Shown piece after piece: positions 44,155 through 55,692 of a DNA stretch of 64,000 nt (the stretch's first letter is position 1; every line of letters starts with the position of its first letter). Made by a program: the position numbers and the translations under genes. The notes beneath the pieces were generated by a model. It was not told the origin of the DNA. It saw only the letters and a program-made list of their open reading frames with translations, and did not search any database. The stretch comes from Sordariomycetes sp. S80-01Y (Eukaryota > Ascomycota > Sordariomycetes). The stretch lies in contig JAXQJY010000021.1 in NCBI GenBank assembly GCA_037042185.1, positions 124,001-188,000 on the forward strand, in the 5' to 3' direction.

Positions 44155-45555
44155 CTCCGCGTATCTGAAGTCTGCGTGAACTATTCGTGATGAAGATTGT
44201 TATTACATGGCAAGCTTCTCCTCTCTGGAACTCATGTACATGCACTCTTGCAGGATTCCATGTCTAATACTCAGAAGAGAGAGTTAAGATCCTATGTTAG
44301 AAGTTGAAGAAGCCATGGAATCGGCCCGAGACTCATTACGACGGTTGAAATTGAGAGAATCACAGTAATAAAGCTTTGCTTATTTCAAGTCTCCTTTGTC
44401 CTCGAGCTCACGAGACCGACTTCGCTTACTGCGTTTCTTAGCTTCGTAGACCTCACTCCTAGTATTTGCATTCTGTATCCTACGACCTATTCTACATGTG
44501 CGGAGACTCAGATTTTACCGCCATGGCACAATGAACCTTTTTGGCGAGTCTGCAGTCAGTGGCTTCTCCAGGGCTTAACTCTCGTTCGAGCCCGTGCTTC
44601 AGTTGCCAAATCGCGAAGTTGTCCCACGACCAACCCTGAGCCCATCGCTCATGGAACGAGTTCGGGTCCAGCGACTGAGATAGAGAACATGTCTCTTCCT
44701 TACCTTCTACAGTCTCAACGGTGGGATGTGTCAAAAAATAGTCCGCAACCCACCCACCAGTCTGGATCAGGTTTATATGAACCTATACGTGAGTCTCGCA
44801 AGCTCCGGGCTAGATGCGGCAAATCTTTCCAGAAGTCTGTGACAGCCAGCGGACGCGTTACCTTCACAAAAAGTTCTTGGCCAGTATTTCGGGAGTGGAT
44901 CTGCAGAACCATGCCAATGAAAGTGTCTCATATTACTTCAAACGGATCATTCGGTAGGTCTGGGGATACGAGCATTTGCAATTCCAAAGCGGTGCGCCGC
45001 GCTTCGCCATCCGGGGTCAAGCCAGACGATAACTCAAATACGGATCGTGAAATCCGCATCAGGATATCGAAAGATGTGGGGAAAAAAAATGAAAAGAAGC
45101 GGGGACCAAAAAAAACATACAACAGCCGGTATTCGCTGGTCGTCACCGACCCAACTACTAATCAGCCCCTCAGCGGCTTGACTATGGGAGAGCGGACGGG
45201 ATCCCGTATTTTCCACTGGGTATGGTCGTATGTGACAGAGAGCAGTGCACATGGTACCTATAGAGCTACTGAGAGGACGGTGGCAATTTATCACAGATAT
45301 GGCGAAGGGACATATTCTTCTTCCGCCGGGGAGTTCGGAGTTTACCTATCGTAGATTGCGTATTTGTGATTTTAGTTTTCATTTGAATATACTTCAAATT
45401 TTATTACGCCGTACGGGAGGCCGTTCAAATTTTCAAAAATCAAGCCTCTATCTAGTCGTTGTCGAATTTACCTGGTCAGACTGACGGCCTTCTATCTAGA
45501 CACACCGTTGTAATCCCCCAGACCTTCACCGACTCTCAATATCACGTCCGATACA
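44155..45555. other. 1.4 kb without an assignable gene
   Basis: A 221-codon open frame on the plus strand (44689-45354) and two minus-strand frames (44492-44734, 44715-44912) exist. None shows a domain, signal peptide or clear splice pattern that I can place. An A-rich stretch lies at 45078-45120. One CGACGG occurs at 44339-44344. Could be a boundary between the two accessory blocks. Confidence 0.4.
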
Positions 45556-46007
45556 ATGAGCAACAGCGTATCAGGAGTGATCCCGGCTCTGGGCGAGCTC
45601 GGCATCGATCTGAGCTCTCTCGAAACCGCCGTCTTTGAAGTCCTCCATCTCGACCCCAATCTCTACTTTCGCACGGTGCGCCAATCCCGAGACCCGTTGA
45701 CGAAGAGCTTGTCACAGAAGCAAAAAGACTCTACAAATCAAAAATATTCCTCTTCTGCTTCTGGATTCTGGTTTGGACCTTTCCCCTCTATACTTGTGCT
45801 AGCCCGCGGCACGGTAGCTTGACTTTTGCAGAAGGGTTCGTGGCGAAGGTTACCTTGGTGCTTATCAAAGTATGGATCTTGTATGCTGGGATGGGATTTC
45901 TTGTCTTTGGAGCTCATATGGAGGGAACATTCCCAGACCGCGATGCTGAATATCCTCTCACCATGATCAAGGTCTTTGCCTGGATTGTGTTCAATTTCAA
46001 GTTTTAA
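45556..46007 (+). CDS. Putative small membrane protein with an unresolved frame change
   Basis: The first part (45556 to about 45690) reads MSNSVSGVIPALGELGIDLS and continues LETAVFEVLHLDPNLYFRT. A second frame two bases over then reads EELVTEAKRLYKSK, a hydrophobic segment IFLFCFWILVWTFPLYTCA, GSLTFAEGFVAKVTLVLIKV, a second hydrophobic segment and a TAA at 46007. Both parts look protein-like, but no ordinary intron joins them: the only donor (GTGCGC at about 45678) would need an intron of ~32 nt. So this is either a very short intron, a frameshifted gene, or a sequence error. Product would be ~145 residues with two membrane spans. Family not recognised. Confidence 0.45.
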
Positions 46008-46337
46008 CCGATTCTTGAAGCAGTGTACAAAACCGTCACGCTAGTGACGCATTGATGTTGCATGCATGATAGAAATGTCTGCGCGGGCCAATCCAACAGA
46101 CGTGCATTTTCCTAAAATGGCGATTTTGTTCGTTGAAACTAAGGGTGCATCCTGTTGAAGCCGCGGGTATGCGACGGGGTGGAGGCACACCGCGGACGAT
46201 GGACCCGCACCGGACCGCCCTCCGTCGAACGTCTTTATTGAGCAGTCTGATAGCACAAGTGCCGATGGCCGTCATTCCTTCTATGCTTACAATCAACTCA
46301 AGACCATAGGCAGCAACACTCAATTTGCTACGACAGA
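46008..46337. promoter_or_regulatory. Promoter region of the tandem zinc-cluster regulator
   Basis: 0.33 kb upstream of the regulator gene. It contains one CCGTCG at 46222-46227, about 110 bp before the ATG, matching the motif that is repeated in the other promoters of this block. Confidence 0.45.
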
Positions 46338-48199
46338 ATGGGCCGCAGACCAACCGCGTGCCAGAAGTGTGCGACAATCAAGGCCAAGTGTACAGGACAA
46401 GTTCCCTGCTCCAGGTGCCAGAGGCTTGGTCTACCATGCAGCCTCTCAAAGACACCAGCTCAGCTGGCTAGGGCGGCTGTGTCATCTGGTTCGGGAACAG
46501 GAGCAACAGCGAGATCATCGCGTCTAACTCACCGGCCTCTACTTGATGAGAGCAACGGTAGCAAGCTGAGGGCCCGGCATTCCAAGTCGTCGACAGGCTG
46601 CGCGAATTGCCGCCGTCGTCGAAAGAAGTGTGACGAGAAATGGCCTACATGCGGCGACTGTGATCGGCTCAGCCTTCAGTGTCTCCCACGTCCAGAATCT
46701 TCTGCTCCTCATGGCGTGACTGGCTCAGCGCCAACAGTGGAAATGCCTCGAGATAGGAACGAAAATGTCGAGTATCAAGACACCGGCAGTGACGATGGTC
46801 ACGGCAACAAAAATCGTAGCAGCGACGAAGATGACGACGTATCTCCCATCATCGATTGGCTCGATATCGTCGACAAGGAAAACTTCGCAGACCTTTCCTA
46901 CCCCTTATCGAGCCTCGCCCATAGCAGCGCACTAAAGGTTCTCCCCGATAAAAGAGCTAGCGATACAGCCCCCTCCGAAGAAGGCGTCACTCTGCCGCCG
47001 ATAATTCTGAGCAACTACGCCGGCATCGATCCAGCGGCCCAAGACAGCTGGACCATCGGCGAAAGACATTTGCTGAACCACTTCCTCCAATCCGTTGCCC
47101 GATCAATGTCCATGGTGGAGGACAAACACAACCCCTTTATTCGTCTGATTGTGCCGATGGCATTTGAAAGTACGGGGGTGAGGAATGCCTTGGCTGCCCT
47201 TTCCGCTACTCACCTGTCCAAGATTTATCCGGACTTTGAAAGGAACCACCTGATACATCGAAACATGGCACTGGAGGATTTGAAATGGCAACTCGGGAGC
47301 CCGGAGACAGCAATTTCTGCCCTCACGGCGACCCTACTCCTATGTCTAGGCGAGGTACGTCAAGCACTGCGCCACTCCTTCGGGACTGTTTTTTTGAAGG
47401 GCTATTTCCTGAGAGGATTTAGATTTGCGAATGCCGCTCTAGACGATGGCTTTTATATCTTCATGGTGCCCGGGCTCTTCTGGAACAGGTCGCCAAAGTC
47501 AAGCCGGCGCCCCTAAGGCATTTCCTCATCGACCTGTACAACTACATTTGTTGCGTCGGCTCCGTGACAACAGGCGACGTTCCTCGTCCATGGGGCAAGA
47601 AGTTCGGCCTTCACATGCCAGGATTAGAAAGAACCCATGCCTTGTTTGGCTGTGAGCCGGGGCTGTACAGATATCTGGCGCGCATCAACAGACTATCCCG
47701 CCAGCGATCGCGATTGACAGGATTGGATTCCCTCGAGACGATTCAACTCCAAGCTCAGGCGTTCGAGGCAGATCTTCAGAGCTGGGGAGGCCTGAGTGAC
47801 CTCGACTCCGAAGAAAAAGCAGCTGCTTGTGCTGTCCGCTGGGCACTCATTCTACGGTTGCGAGAGGTCGCGTGGCCGTGCGTGGAGACGACGAGCACAT
47901 ACATACAAGGCCCAGTCAACAACATCAACATGGCACTCTCGCTCATCCGACCTGGCTCCCAGGCTGAATCTCACCTCCTGCTCCCCATCTTCATGGCAGG
48001 TGTGAACAGCGTCACGAAAGCTAGCAGACTCGTGATAGAGTATCGAGTCAATGTTGCGGAGAAGACAATAGGGTTCGGCTCAGTCGCAGCAATACATCAT
48101 CTTCTTGATGACTTATGGCGGAGAGCGAATAGTGGGAGAGAGCCGGTGTTGTGGCATGATGTTGTGCAAAACCAAATGCCGGGATTGATGTTATTCTAG
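46338..48199 (+). CDS. Transcription factor with two tandem Zn(II)2Cys6 clusters
   Basis: Two exons (46338-47354, 47423-48199) give 597 residues. It has two complete binuclear zinc clusters: C8-x2-C11-x6-C18-x5-C24-x2-C27-x6-C34 and C88-x2-C91-x6-C98-x6-C105-x2-C108-x6-C115, joined by a Ser/Thr/Arg-rich linker of about 53 residues. The second has the basic RRRRKKCD core. An acidic stretch (about 150-165) follows, then the fungal-specific domain (ERHLLNHFLQSVARSMSM, IRLIVPMAFESTGVRNALAAL, ICECRSRRWLLYLHGARALL). The 68-nt intron restores that last segment. Most family members have a single cluster. It converges on the PhyH gene with a 57-bp gap and probably controls the neighbouring catabolic genes. 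Confidence 0.87.
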
Positions 48200-48256
48200 C
48201 TTATAGTATACACGGAGCAAAACTTCGACTACCTACAACAATTCTTCCTGATACCC

Positions 48257-49338
48257 TTAATAAGCCATTGCCCCCGCGAGCCTCAGCAGCTGATCAGTCA
48301 TCTCTGGCAATTCCAGAGGGGAGTCTCTGTCGCGAGGATCCCTAGTGCCGTCCTCCAAAAGTGTCTCCGTAGGTCGCGCTACAATATTGTCATGTGGCCA
48401 GTTGGTCGTTCCTCCGTAAGCTTCGAAGACTTGCTTCTTCAGACTGAGCTGCTCGGGGGTTGCTAATCTGGCCGGGGTGTAGGCAGCGTAGATTACCGTC
48501 CTGATTTGGCTGCTCTGCTCGGTAGGCTCAGCACCGTAATGAATGGTGCGGCTGTCCCAGATGATAAGGTCGCCGACGTCCGCGCAGACCTTGTGAGGCT
48601 GGATGCCTCGGTCCTTGAAGAATTGCAGCTGCTCTGCGGAGAAGAGGTAGCGGTCCAGTGGATCCCAGCTGTGCTTGTCGGTCTGCGTATCGAAGAATTC
48701 GTCGAACAGGGCGTGGCTGCCCGGGTAGACCATTAGACCTCCATCTTCAGGTCCTGCGGTAGAGAGATTCAGGATCCCTTGAACACAGTGCAGACCTCGT
48801 CGCAAGGGGCTTTGGTCGACGTGCTCCCACGCCTCCTTTCGCGGAACATCTTTCCTGTTGGGGAACGTCACGTTCAGGCTGTCGAAGCTCGCCAGGAGCT
48901 CATCCGTGCCCCAGATCTTTGCAAAGACGTCCAAGACGTCGGGCTCCATGCGGGCATCCCACATGAACTTTTCATGCGCGACACAGTATGAGTGGAAGGT
49001 GTTGATTTTGCTCTGCACAGGCAGGTTCTGCTTGATCCACGTCGACGGATCGTTGAAGTCGAGGTCCGTGCCAAAGGACTTCAGCCATTTGTAGGCCTTC
49101 TCCTGGTAGGCAACGGCATGGTCCTTGGGAATCGCGCCTTTCACGACAGCGAATCCATTCTTCTCGAGATCGACTTGCCAATCAGCGAGAGGGGCCCTGG
49201 GAGGGAAACAGAGTCAGCCTGCACTCGCTTTTGACAGGACTCGGGGGAGTAACTAGGCACGAACTTGGATGCAATGGCCTTGACTGGAGCAGGCACCAGT
49301 CTTGGGGAAGACTCGGGTGAAACAGCAATTGGTGCCAT
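48257..49338 (-). CDS. PhyH-family Fe(II)/2-oxoglutarate dioxygenase
   Basis: A phytanoyl-CoA-hydroxylase-like non-haem iron oxygenase. Exons 49265-49338 and 48257-49196 encode 337 residues; the 68-nt intron begins GTTCGT and rejoins K25 to APLADWQVDLEKNGFAVV, the usual N-terminal part of fungal members. Iron ligands are H150 and D152 in EHVDQSP and the distal H244 in TIHYGAEP; the arginine of QIRTVIYAAY is placed to bind 2-oxoglutarate. LPGSH-type MVYPGSHALF and DVGDLIIWDSRT are typical. Substrate unknown; no PTS1 or PTS2, so not a peroxisomal phytanoyl-CoA enzyme. Divergent from the transporter gene over a 1.1 kb region rich in the CCGTCG motif. Confidence 0.86.
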
Positions 49339-49558
49339 AGTGAGTGAAGAGGCGACTGCTCTTGGTGCTGTGTCGATATTTGTCTTCTTTCTTTCGGAAG
49401 ATTGTCGTTAAACACCTGTGGCGTTGTCTTGTTTAGGTTGCTAAGAATTTAGACTTTTGGGAAACTTGATCGATCCTCACTTATCCTTTTGATTAGAATT
49501 GAAGACTAAAGATAAGGGACAGCAGATGGCAGGTTGATATAGCTCTCCCGATCAAATG

Positions 49559-49908
49559 CCGTCGTCATGTTCATTGCCCCTTCGGGGCCGTTCCCCGTCG
49601 CGATGACTTTGGAATCCGGTCCCCGACCCCGGTTTCTTTGTCTGGAGTTCGAATGAACTTTGTTATCTCTGAGACAAGCGGAACTGCGTGTTGTGTTATG
49701 CAACGAGCCCGTCGGATCTCAAGTCTGGAGTGTGGGCCATTGCCACCAGCATATCAGATTATAATCCGTCGTATAGCTCACGTTGTGGGCAAAAGATACA
49801 TATTCCGTCGCTGATTCCTTCAGTATCCAGCTTTCAAATTAGGGCCACGACATTGGTCAAGTTCGGGGCCGGCGGAGTCATGATTCCCGTCGTGTCGGTA
49901 CCCCGTCG
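49559..49908. promoter_or_regulatory. Seven-copy CCGTCG cluster
   Basis: CCGTCG starts at 49559, 49595, 49709, 49767, 49805, 49887 and 49903, all in the same orientation, within 350 bp. Chance would give about 0.1 copy. Two copies extend to CCGTCGTATA or CCGTCGTATAC. The complement CGACGG contains the CGG triplet read by zinc-cluster factors, so I infer an operator for the regulator at 46.3 kb. Confidence 0.55.
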
Positions 49909-50293
49909 TATACTAGTCAAATTTCGTAGCCAATTCCTCGTCAGATAAGGGTCCAGCTCATAATCAAGGGCAAGCTAGTAGAACTTTACCCCAGACTTAT
50001 CACGAGGCCACATGGCCTTATCCAAGAAAGCTGGGATAATTGCCTCGATAGCCTCGCCCCATACCTTGTCCCGGGGTCCAAGTGTTCCCTATCGCTTCGG
50101 ATCTCATTTCCCGGCGCGCACCATACGGCTAGATGGCTATCAGTTGTACTTGGCAGCCCGGAGACTCTCTGTCTCAACCCCGTCTTTGAACAGTATCCTA
50201 CGCTTTGTTTGCTATCCTGGGTTCCAGAAGCGCCCTACTATGCCCCTATCCGACCCTGATGTCGCCCGTTGGGCCACACACTACCCAGCTCAG

Positions 50294-50301
50294 TATATAA
50301 G
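50294..50301 (+). promoter_or_regulatory. TATA box of the transporter gene
   Basis: TATATAAG about 120 bp before the ATG at 50418. Confidence 0.5.
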
Positions 50302-50417
50302 CTGGCAAGCACCCTCGCCGGTCAGCAACTTTGCACAAGCCAGGAGACATAGACTTGGGAAATCATTCCATCTTTCACCTCTTGTATCCTTAGTCCAGTT
50401 CAAACTCCCTGACGAAA

Positions 50418-52176
50418 ATGTTGCGCCCCGGCAAGGTAGTTAGAAGGCAATGGGAGGAGCCTCCTTCCGCTGTTATCGCCGTAGACGATGGCCACCCACC
50501 GTGGTACAAAGATGCTGGTATCAGAAAGATGATGTTTCCCATTATCCTGATCTACCTCACGCAAGTTTGTACCGGATTCGACGCCACGTTGACGGCCAAT
50601 CTGCAGAGCTTCCAAGAATGGAAGCGTGGTATGCTCTTCAACCTGACCAGTGACAGAAGAAGGAATCATTGCATGCTGACCATTCGCAGAGATGGGTGAC
50701 CCTGAGCCCTCAGAGCTGGGTCTTATCACAGCTATCTACTTCATCGGATGCTTCTGTGGGAGTGTGCCAGCGCAGCTCATCACTGACAAGTTGTAAGCAA
50801 GCTTGCTTTTCCCCGCCCACGCAGGGGCTCGATACCAAATAAACGCTAACAGAAGTATACAGTGGCCGAAAATGGGGCTTGATCGCAGGTCAGGCTCTGA
50901 CTATTGTCGGTGCCGGTTTCCAGGCTGGCTCGCATGGCCGTGGTCAGTACATGGGCTCTCGATTCATCCTTGGATTTGGTATCGCCTTCATTACATGCGC
51001 TGGCCCTGCGCTACTGTCCGAGCTTGCCCATCCTCGCTTCCGCGGCACTCTCGTGTCGTTCTTCAACCCTTTCTGGTACGTGGGTTCCATTGCAGTGGCA
51101 TGGACATGCTTCGGCACCAGCCACATGGATCCGACCAATACCTGGAACTGGAGAATTCCGTCCTGTCTGCAGGCTGTGTGCCCTCTCGTCGTCCTTTCTT
51201 GCTCTTACTGGATCCCAGAGTCCCCTAGATGGCTCATGTCGAAGAATCGCAAGGAAGAAGCGGCGGTGATTGTTGCCAAGTATCACGGCAGTGGGAACTC
51301 TGCCGACCCCCTCGTTGCCGCCCAGCTTGAGGAGATCGAGGGTGCCATCGAGCGAGCACAAGAGGGTATCACCTGGAGAGCACTATTCTCCCAAAAGGCG
51401 AATCTGCAAAGACTTTTCATTGTCATTTCGATGACACTGATGACACTCTGGTGTGGTCAAAACATCATCACCTACTACTTCAGCCCCATTCTCACCAGCA
51501 TCAACATTACGGAGACTACCCAGCAGTAAGTCAAAGAACACCTATCCAGGACTTCGAGAGCGTTGAGATACTGACTCTGAACACTAGGACTGGTATCAAC
51601 GGCGGCTTGAATATCATCAACCTTTTGGCCTCGTTCGCAGGCGCCCTCCTGGTTGACCGCCTCGGTCGACGCAAGCTATGGATGACTTCCTATATCGGCA
51701 TGATCACTATATTCGTCCCATTCATTGCTCTTTCGGCGGTCTACGCACAAACCGGCCGAAAAGGCGAGGGCTACGGCGTTGTCGTCTGCCTTTTCCTCTT
51801 CGACATCATGTACAACGTGGCTTGCAACCCGCTTCTGTACTCATACGTCACAGAGATCATGCCCTTCTACATGCGTTCCCGAGGCTTGGCGGTCAAGAAC
51901 TTGGTCGGCCAGCTCGCCCTTATCACCAATATGTATGTTAATCCAATCGCTCTTGCAGAGATTGGATACTACTATTACATCTTTTTCCTAGGGCTGAACT
52001 GCGTCTGGCTTGCGATCATTTGGTACTTCTTTGTTGAGACCAAGGGGTACACTCTCGAGGAGATTCAGCAGTTCTTCGAGACTGATATTCTCGGACATCG
52101 TACAGACATTATCGAAAGCAAAGACAGCCTGGACAAGAATGGGATGCGATCGGACGCGAGGGCCATCAAGACTTAG
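50418..52176 (+). CDS. MFS transporter, sugar-porter family
   Basis: A proton-coupled plasma-membrane transporter. Exons 50418-50628, 50690-50792, 50863-51525 and 51588-52176 give 521 residues with about twelve hydrophobic helices. Sugar-porter signatures: TGFDATLTANLQSFQEW near helix 1, DKFGRKWGL between helices 2 and 3, PESPRWLMSKNRKEEA at the end of helix 6, DRLGRRKLWM between 8 and 9, and VETKGYTLEEI at the end of helix 12. It resembles fungal lactose/hexose-type permeases, but many such proteins in catabolic clusters carry aromatic acids or other solutes, so the cargo is open. It converges on the FAD monooxygenase gene. Confidence 0.88.
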
Positions 52177-52605
52177 AGAAACGCGGAAAACTCCGTTAGG
52201 CTATGCCCATACTCCTCAGATTGACTGCTTAGGCATCATGCTCTCAAGCAAATATATATGGTTGCGCTTTATGTATCTTTCTCAATCGATAAGTGTTTTG
52301 AAAATTTATTGAAGCATCTCATCGCCACAAATCAATGTCGGGGGAAAAGAACTGCCACAAGTCTGAGCTTTCCGAGGTAGTGATTTCACTGTCGATAAAT
52401 ACGCCATTGTGAAACCAGCCTGCTCGCGTGGATGAAAACAAGTCACAAGAAGTCATAGGCTCAAGACTCCATTACGTGATCCAAACGCTTGAGCGGACTA
52501 TGTTTACGCTTCGAAAAGATGGATACTTTCAGTATTTCAAGTAGTGTTAGCCAGATATAGCGTTTTCTATTTGCATTTACGGTTGTTATGTACAGAAATA
52601 TATTC
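52177..52605. other. Intergenic, convergent transporter / FAD monooxygenase
   Basis: 0.43 kb of convergent, AT-rich 3' flanks. It lacks the CCGTCG motif, which makes it a useful internal contrast. Confidence 0.5.
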
Positions 52606-53956
52606 TTAAGCCGCCACCTCTACCTCCGCCACCGCTGGCTCGGTGCGTACTGCTCTCTTCTGAATCAAGGGACTATCGTCGTTGATTCTTTCATACGTGT
52701 GTGCATCCAGACAAGCCTGTCGACTCTTGAGCACTGCCGGAGCCGCTCTCCCCACCATATCCAGTGTATAACTTTTACATGCCTCAGCCACACCATCATG
52801 ACCATATTCACTGAGCTTGCTCGCGATAGGAAGGATATGAGACACGAGCAAGTCCACGTCTGCAATGCCGTGGTTTGCAGCCTCACCCCTATACATTGTC
52901 ATCGCATGCGCGGCGTCGCCGATTAAAACAACTCGCTCAGAACCGGGAACGTCGTTCCAGTGATCTGGAGGGGGCACCCAGTCCTCGAGAGATATAGTCT
53001 TCACCTCGGTATCTTCCGGAAGTGACTGAACAATCGTGCGGAACGGGTCAGCCCAATTTCTGGAGATGGTTTTCATCAATTGCACGCGCTCGCTGCTATT
53101 GCTTGGCACCTCTAGTGGCTTTGTCCTGCCCATGAAGCCTGGTCGATGTGGCCAAGAGACGAGGATTTGACAGTCGCGGCTATCATCCCCTCGACCGCTG
53201 GATGACGGGCTATCCAAGAATGAGAACCAATGCGCAGCGTTTGTCTCCGGGTCGCCACCTTGGAAGAAGAAAGGGTCTAGGGAACGGACAGCAGAGGTAA
53301 CACTGCCGGGGTAGATGGTGCTTGCGCCGAGCAGTCGCACTGGTAGGCTATAGTTTGAGTGCATCTCGGTACTAGGGAAGAGACAAGACCGGACACGGGA
53401 GCGAGAGCCGTCACAGCCTACGACCATGCAGCCCTTAACAGTGTGCGAGCCAGACGGCCCAGTAAATGTGACGCTCATACTTCCATCAGCAGCTTGCTCA
53501 AAGGAGTTGAAAGCGTAGCCCCACTGAAACGGCCTGTTAGCCCAAGGGACTCCGGGTGAAGGCGTAGGAGTATAATCTTACGTTGATGGAAATACCGTTC
53601 ATCAGGACTCGGCGGAACTTCTCCCTGCCCATGCGAATTCGCTTGCTCGGGGGGACCTGCCAAAGCGCCTCGGCTGTGCGTAAATTGAAGAAGAGAAAGT
53701 TGCCATTCTCCCCATTGCGTGTAGCCTCGCCGTCAACGAAAGCCTCAGGCAGGCGGTCGATGATGTCCTGAGGCAGCAGACCGAGGAGAGAGTTCAGAGC
53801 CCAGTGGATGGTAATGCCCCAGCCCTTGCCGCGGTGTAGAGGATCGGGATCTCGCTCGTAGATGACGAACGGAATCGAAAGCTTAGTGAGGGCCTGAGCC
53901 AGGACTAAGCCCGTGATACCGGCCCCAGCGATGATTATTGGACTTTGGGTGGACAT
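52606..53956 (-). CDS. FAD-dependent aromatic monooxygenase
   Basis: A class A flavin monooxygenase of the salicylate/PHBH-type family, which hydroxylates aromatic or heteroaromatic rings with NAD(P)H and O2. Exons 53582-53956 and 52606-53523 (57-nt intron) give 430 residues. Motifs: the FAD fold IIIAGAGITGLVLAQAL (7-23), the DG motif VVGCDGSRSRVR, and the GD motif VVLIGDAAHAMTMYRGEAAN. The overall form resembles fungal FAD-binding domain proteins of tailoring and catabolic clusters. Its divergent neighbour is a HOD-like ring-cleaving dioxygenase; in bacteria a monooxygenase of this class makes the 3-hydroxy-4-quinolone that such a dioxygenase opens. Confidence 0.88.
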
Positions 53957-54879
53957 GGTGTCTGGGAATGCGCGTCGGTGCGCACCTAGGAACACAGCTT
54001 ATATGACAGTGCTCAAGAAGTCAAGCCACGAAGACGTGGGATAGACGGTGAGGTTGAGGTTGACCGGAAAATGTTGGATAAGCGTTATGCCTACGGCAGG
54101 AAACTGCATTTTCATCAAAAACAACCACGCCGGTGGACGTGTTAGTATCAGATATAGGTGCATTGCCACATTGCGGTGGCCAAGGGGCTCAATAGTCCTC
54201 AGGTATCGGTACGACGGCAATGGTTCGGATTCTCGCGATCAAGCACAGTCTAATTGGACCGTTGCGGTTAAGGGCATTTCTTGTCGGGTGTAGTCCGCGG
54301 GTACGACCACATATCGTAGCCGCGCTGTTGACTTGCACGAGACAACGCGCGCGCCCCATAAAGGCTGTATCCGACGGCTTTCGAAGCGGCTTTCTCCACC
54401 TGCGCATCGTCAGCGGACCGCGTGAGGTGCATGTCCTAGAGATCCAGTTACCATGTGGGGGAAGGCGTCTCTACGAGCCTATCAATTTCCCCGCTGCTCG
54501 ATACGACGGGATTCGACAATCCGCCGATGGAGATGATTTCAAATGGTTCCGCGGGCGTGGAATCTATCATAGTCACGACGCAATTGCACTATCTACCGGC
54601 GGATCATGAGCGTCGGAAAGAGAGTTGAAGGCGGGCAATTCGCCTCGTCATCCAACACGTGTTGACCATGACCATCACAAAGTATCACCGGCGGGTAGCT
54701 GCGCTGGTTGTTTAGGCACTTTAGCGGGATGCGATGCTGGCGGTGGTCTACAGAGATGAGGCTGCTATTCTTATTAACTGAACTCAATCTTGCTTGAAGT
54801 CTTTGTCGACTATCACTCGTCAATTCCATCTCTCAATCAACATTCATACTACCTCAGCACATCCTTATCTGTCGCCATC
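53957..54879. promoter_or_regulatory. Divergent promoter, FAD monooxygenase / HOD-like dioxygenase
   Basis: 0.92 kb shared upstream region. Three CGACGG hexamers start at 54212, 54372 and 54504, the complement of the motif in the PhyH/transporter promoter; one extends to CGTATCG-type context (ATACGACGGGATTCG). A TATAAG on the minus strand around 53998-54004 may serve the monooxygenase gene. Confidence 0.5.
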
Positions 54880-55692
54880 ATGTATCTCACCAAGTCCATC
54901 AATGGAGTTGATATTTGCTACGACCAGAGCGGCTATACCGAAGGTCCCCCAGTCGTCCTCGTGTCAGGCTGGGCGCACGACATGCGCCTCTATGACCATA
55001 TGCTCCCATACCTGACACCCAAGCACCGGGTCATTCGATTCAATTGGCGTGGACATGCTCCGGCGCGGGATTACAACGAAGATTTCGGCGTCGAGGAGCA
55101 AGTGAGCGACAGCATCGCCCTCTTACGAGCACTAGGAGTTGATAAATTCCACCTTGTCTCACACTCCCACGGCGGGTGGCCGGCTCTTGAGCTCGCAGAC
55201 AGGTTAGGGAAGAACCGCGTCTTGTCTCTGCTCATGATTGACCAGATCATGTCGCCTCCTCCGCCGGAATTTGCTGCTGGACTTGAGGCCATGCAGGGCA
55301 CCGACACGTGGCTGGCAGCCAGAAAGGGCTTGTTTGAGAATTGGCTCAGTGGAAGTCAAAACAAGAACGTCCAGGACCATCTGACGTACTGCATGGGAAG
55401 CTACGGGCATGAAATGTGGGCATTGTCGTGTCGAGTTATTGAAGCTGCGTACGCGGCTCACGGCTCACCCATGGACCGTATGCGCAAAATTGCCAACCCG
55501 CCGCCTATTCGGCATGTGTTCTCACACCCACTGAACTCTCCGAAATACCGTCAGCTGCACGAGGATTTGGCAAAAGAGGGCTCCTGGTTTTCATATACGG
55601 ATTTAAAGGGGGAGACTCACTTTCCAAGTGTCGAGATCCCTGAGAGAGTGTGTGAGGAAATCGAGGACTTGATTAGAATAAGTGGGAAATAA
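54880..55692 (+). CDS. Cofactor-free 2,4-dioxygenase, HOD/AqdC-like (alpha/beta-hydrolase fold)
   Basis: A single-exon, 270-residue protein close to bacterial 1H-3-hydroxy-4-oxoquinaldine 2,4-dioxygenase (HOD), which opens the N-heteroring of 3-hydroxy-4(1H)-quinolones with O2 and releases CO without metal or cofactor. All key positions are present: W31-A-H33-D (HOD W36/H38), H95-S96-H97 in VSHSHGGW (H100/S101/H102), D121 in LMIDQIM (D126), W155 in FENWLSG (W160) and H247 in GETHFPS (H251). NWRGHAPARD, RVIEAAYAAHGSPM and PPIRHVFSHP also follow HOD closely. HOD numbering is from memory. It could have another substrate, but an ordinary esterase would not need this histidine set. Confidence 0.88.
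   Translation: MYLTKSINGVDICYDQSGYTEGPPVVLVSGWAHDMRLYDHMLPYLTPKHRVIRFNWRGHAPARDYNEDFGVEEQVSDSIALLRALGVDKFHLVSHSHGGWPALELADRLGKNRVLSLLMIDQIMSPPPPEFAAGLEAMQGTDTWLAARKGLFENWLSGSQNKNVQDHLTYCMGSYGHEMWALSCRVIEAAYAAHGSPMDRMRKIANPPPIRHVFSHPLNSPKYRQLHEDLAKEGSWFSYTDLKGETHFPSVEIPERVCEEIEDLIRISGK

Larger units (their letters stand above)
49339..50417. promoter_or_regulatory. Divergent promoter, PhyH gene / sugar-porter-type transporter
   Basis: 1.08 kb shared upstream region with the hexamer cluster listed next and a TATA box for the transporter. No gene seen. Confidence 0.5.

Noticed and set aside
44689-45354. A 221-codon plus-strand frame
   Set aside because: Long, but without a domain, codon pattern or neighbour support. 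Left as part of an unassigned region.
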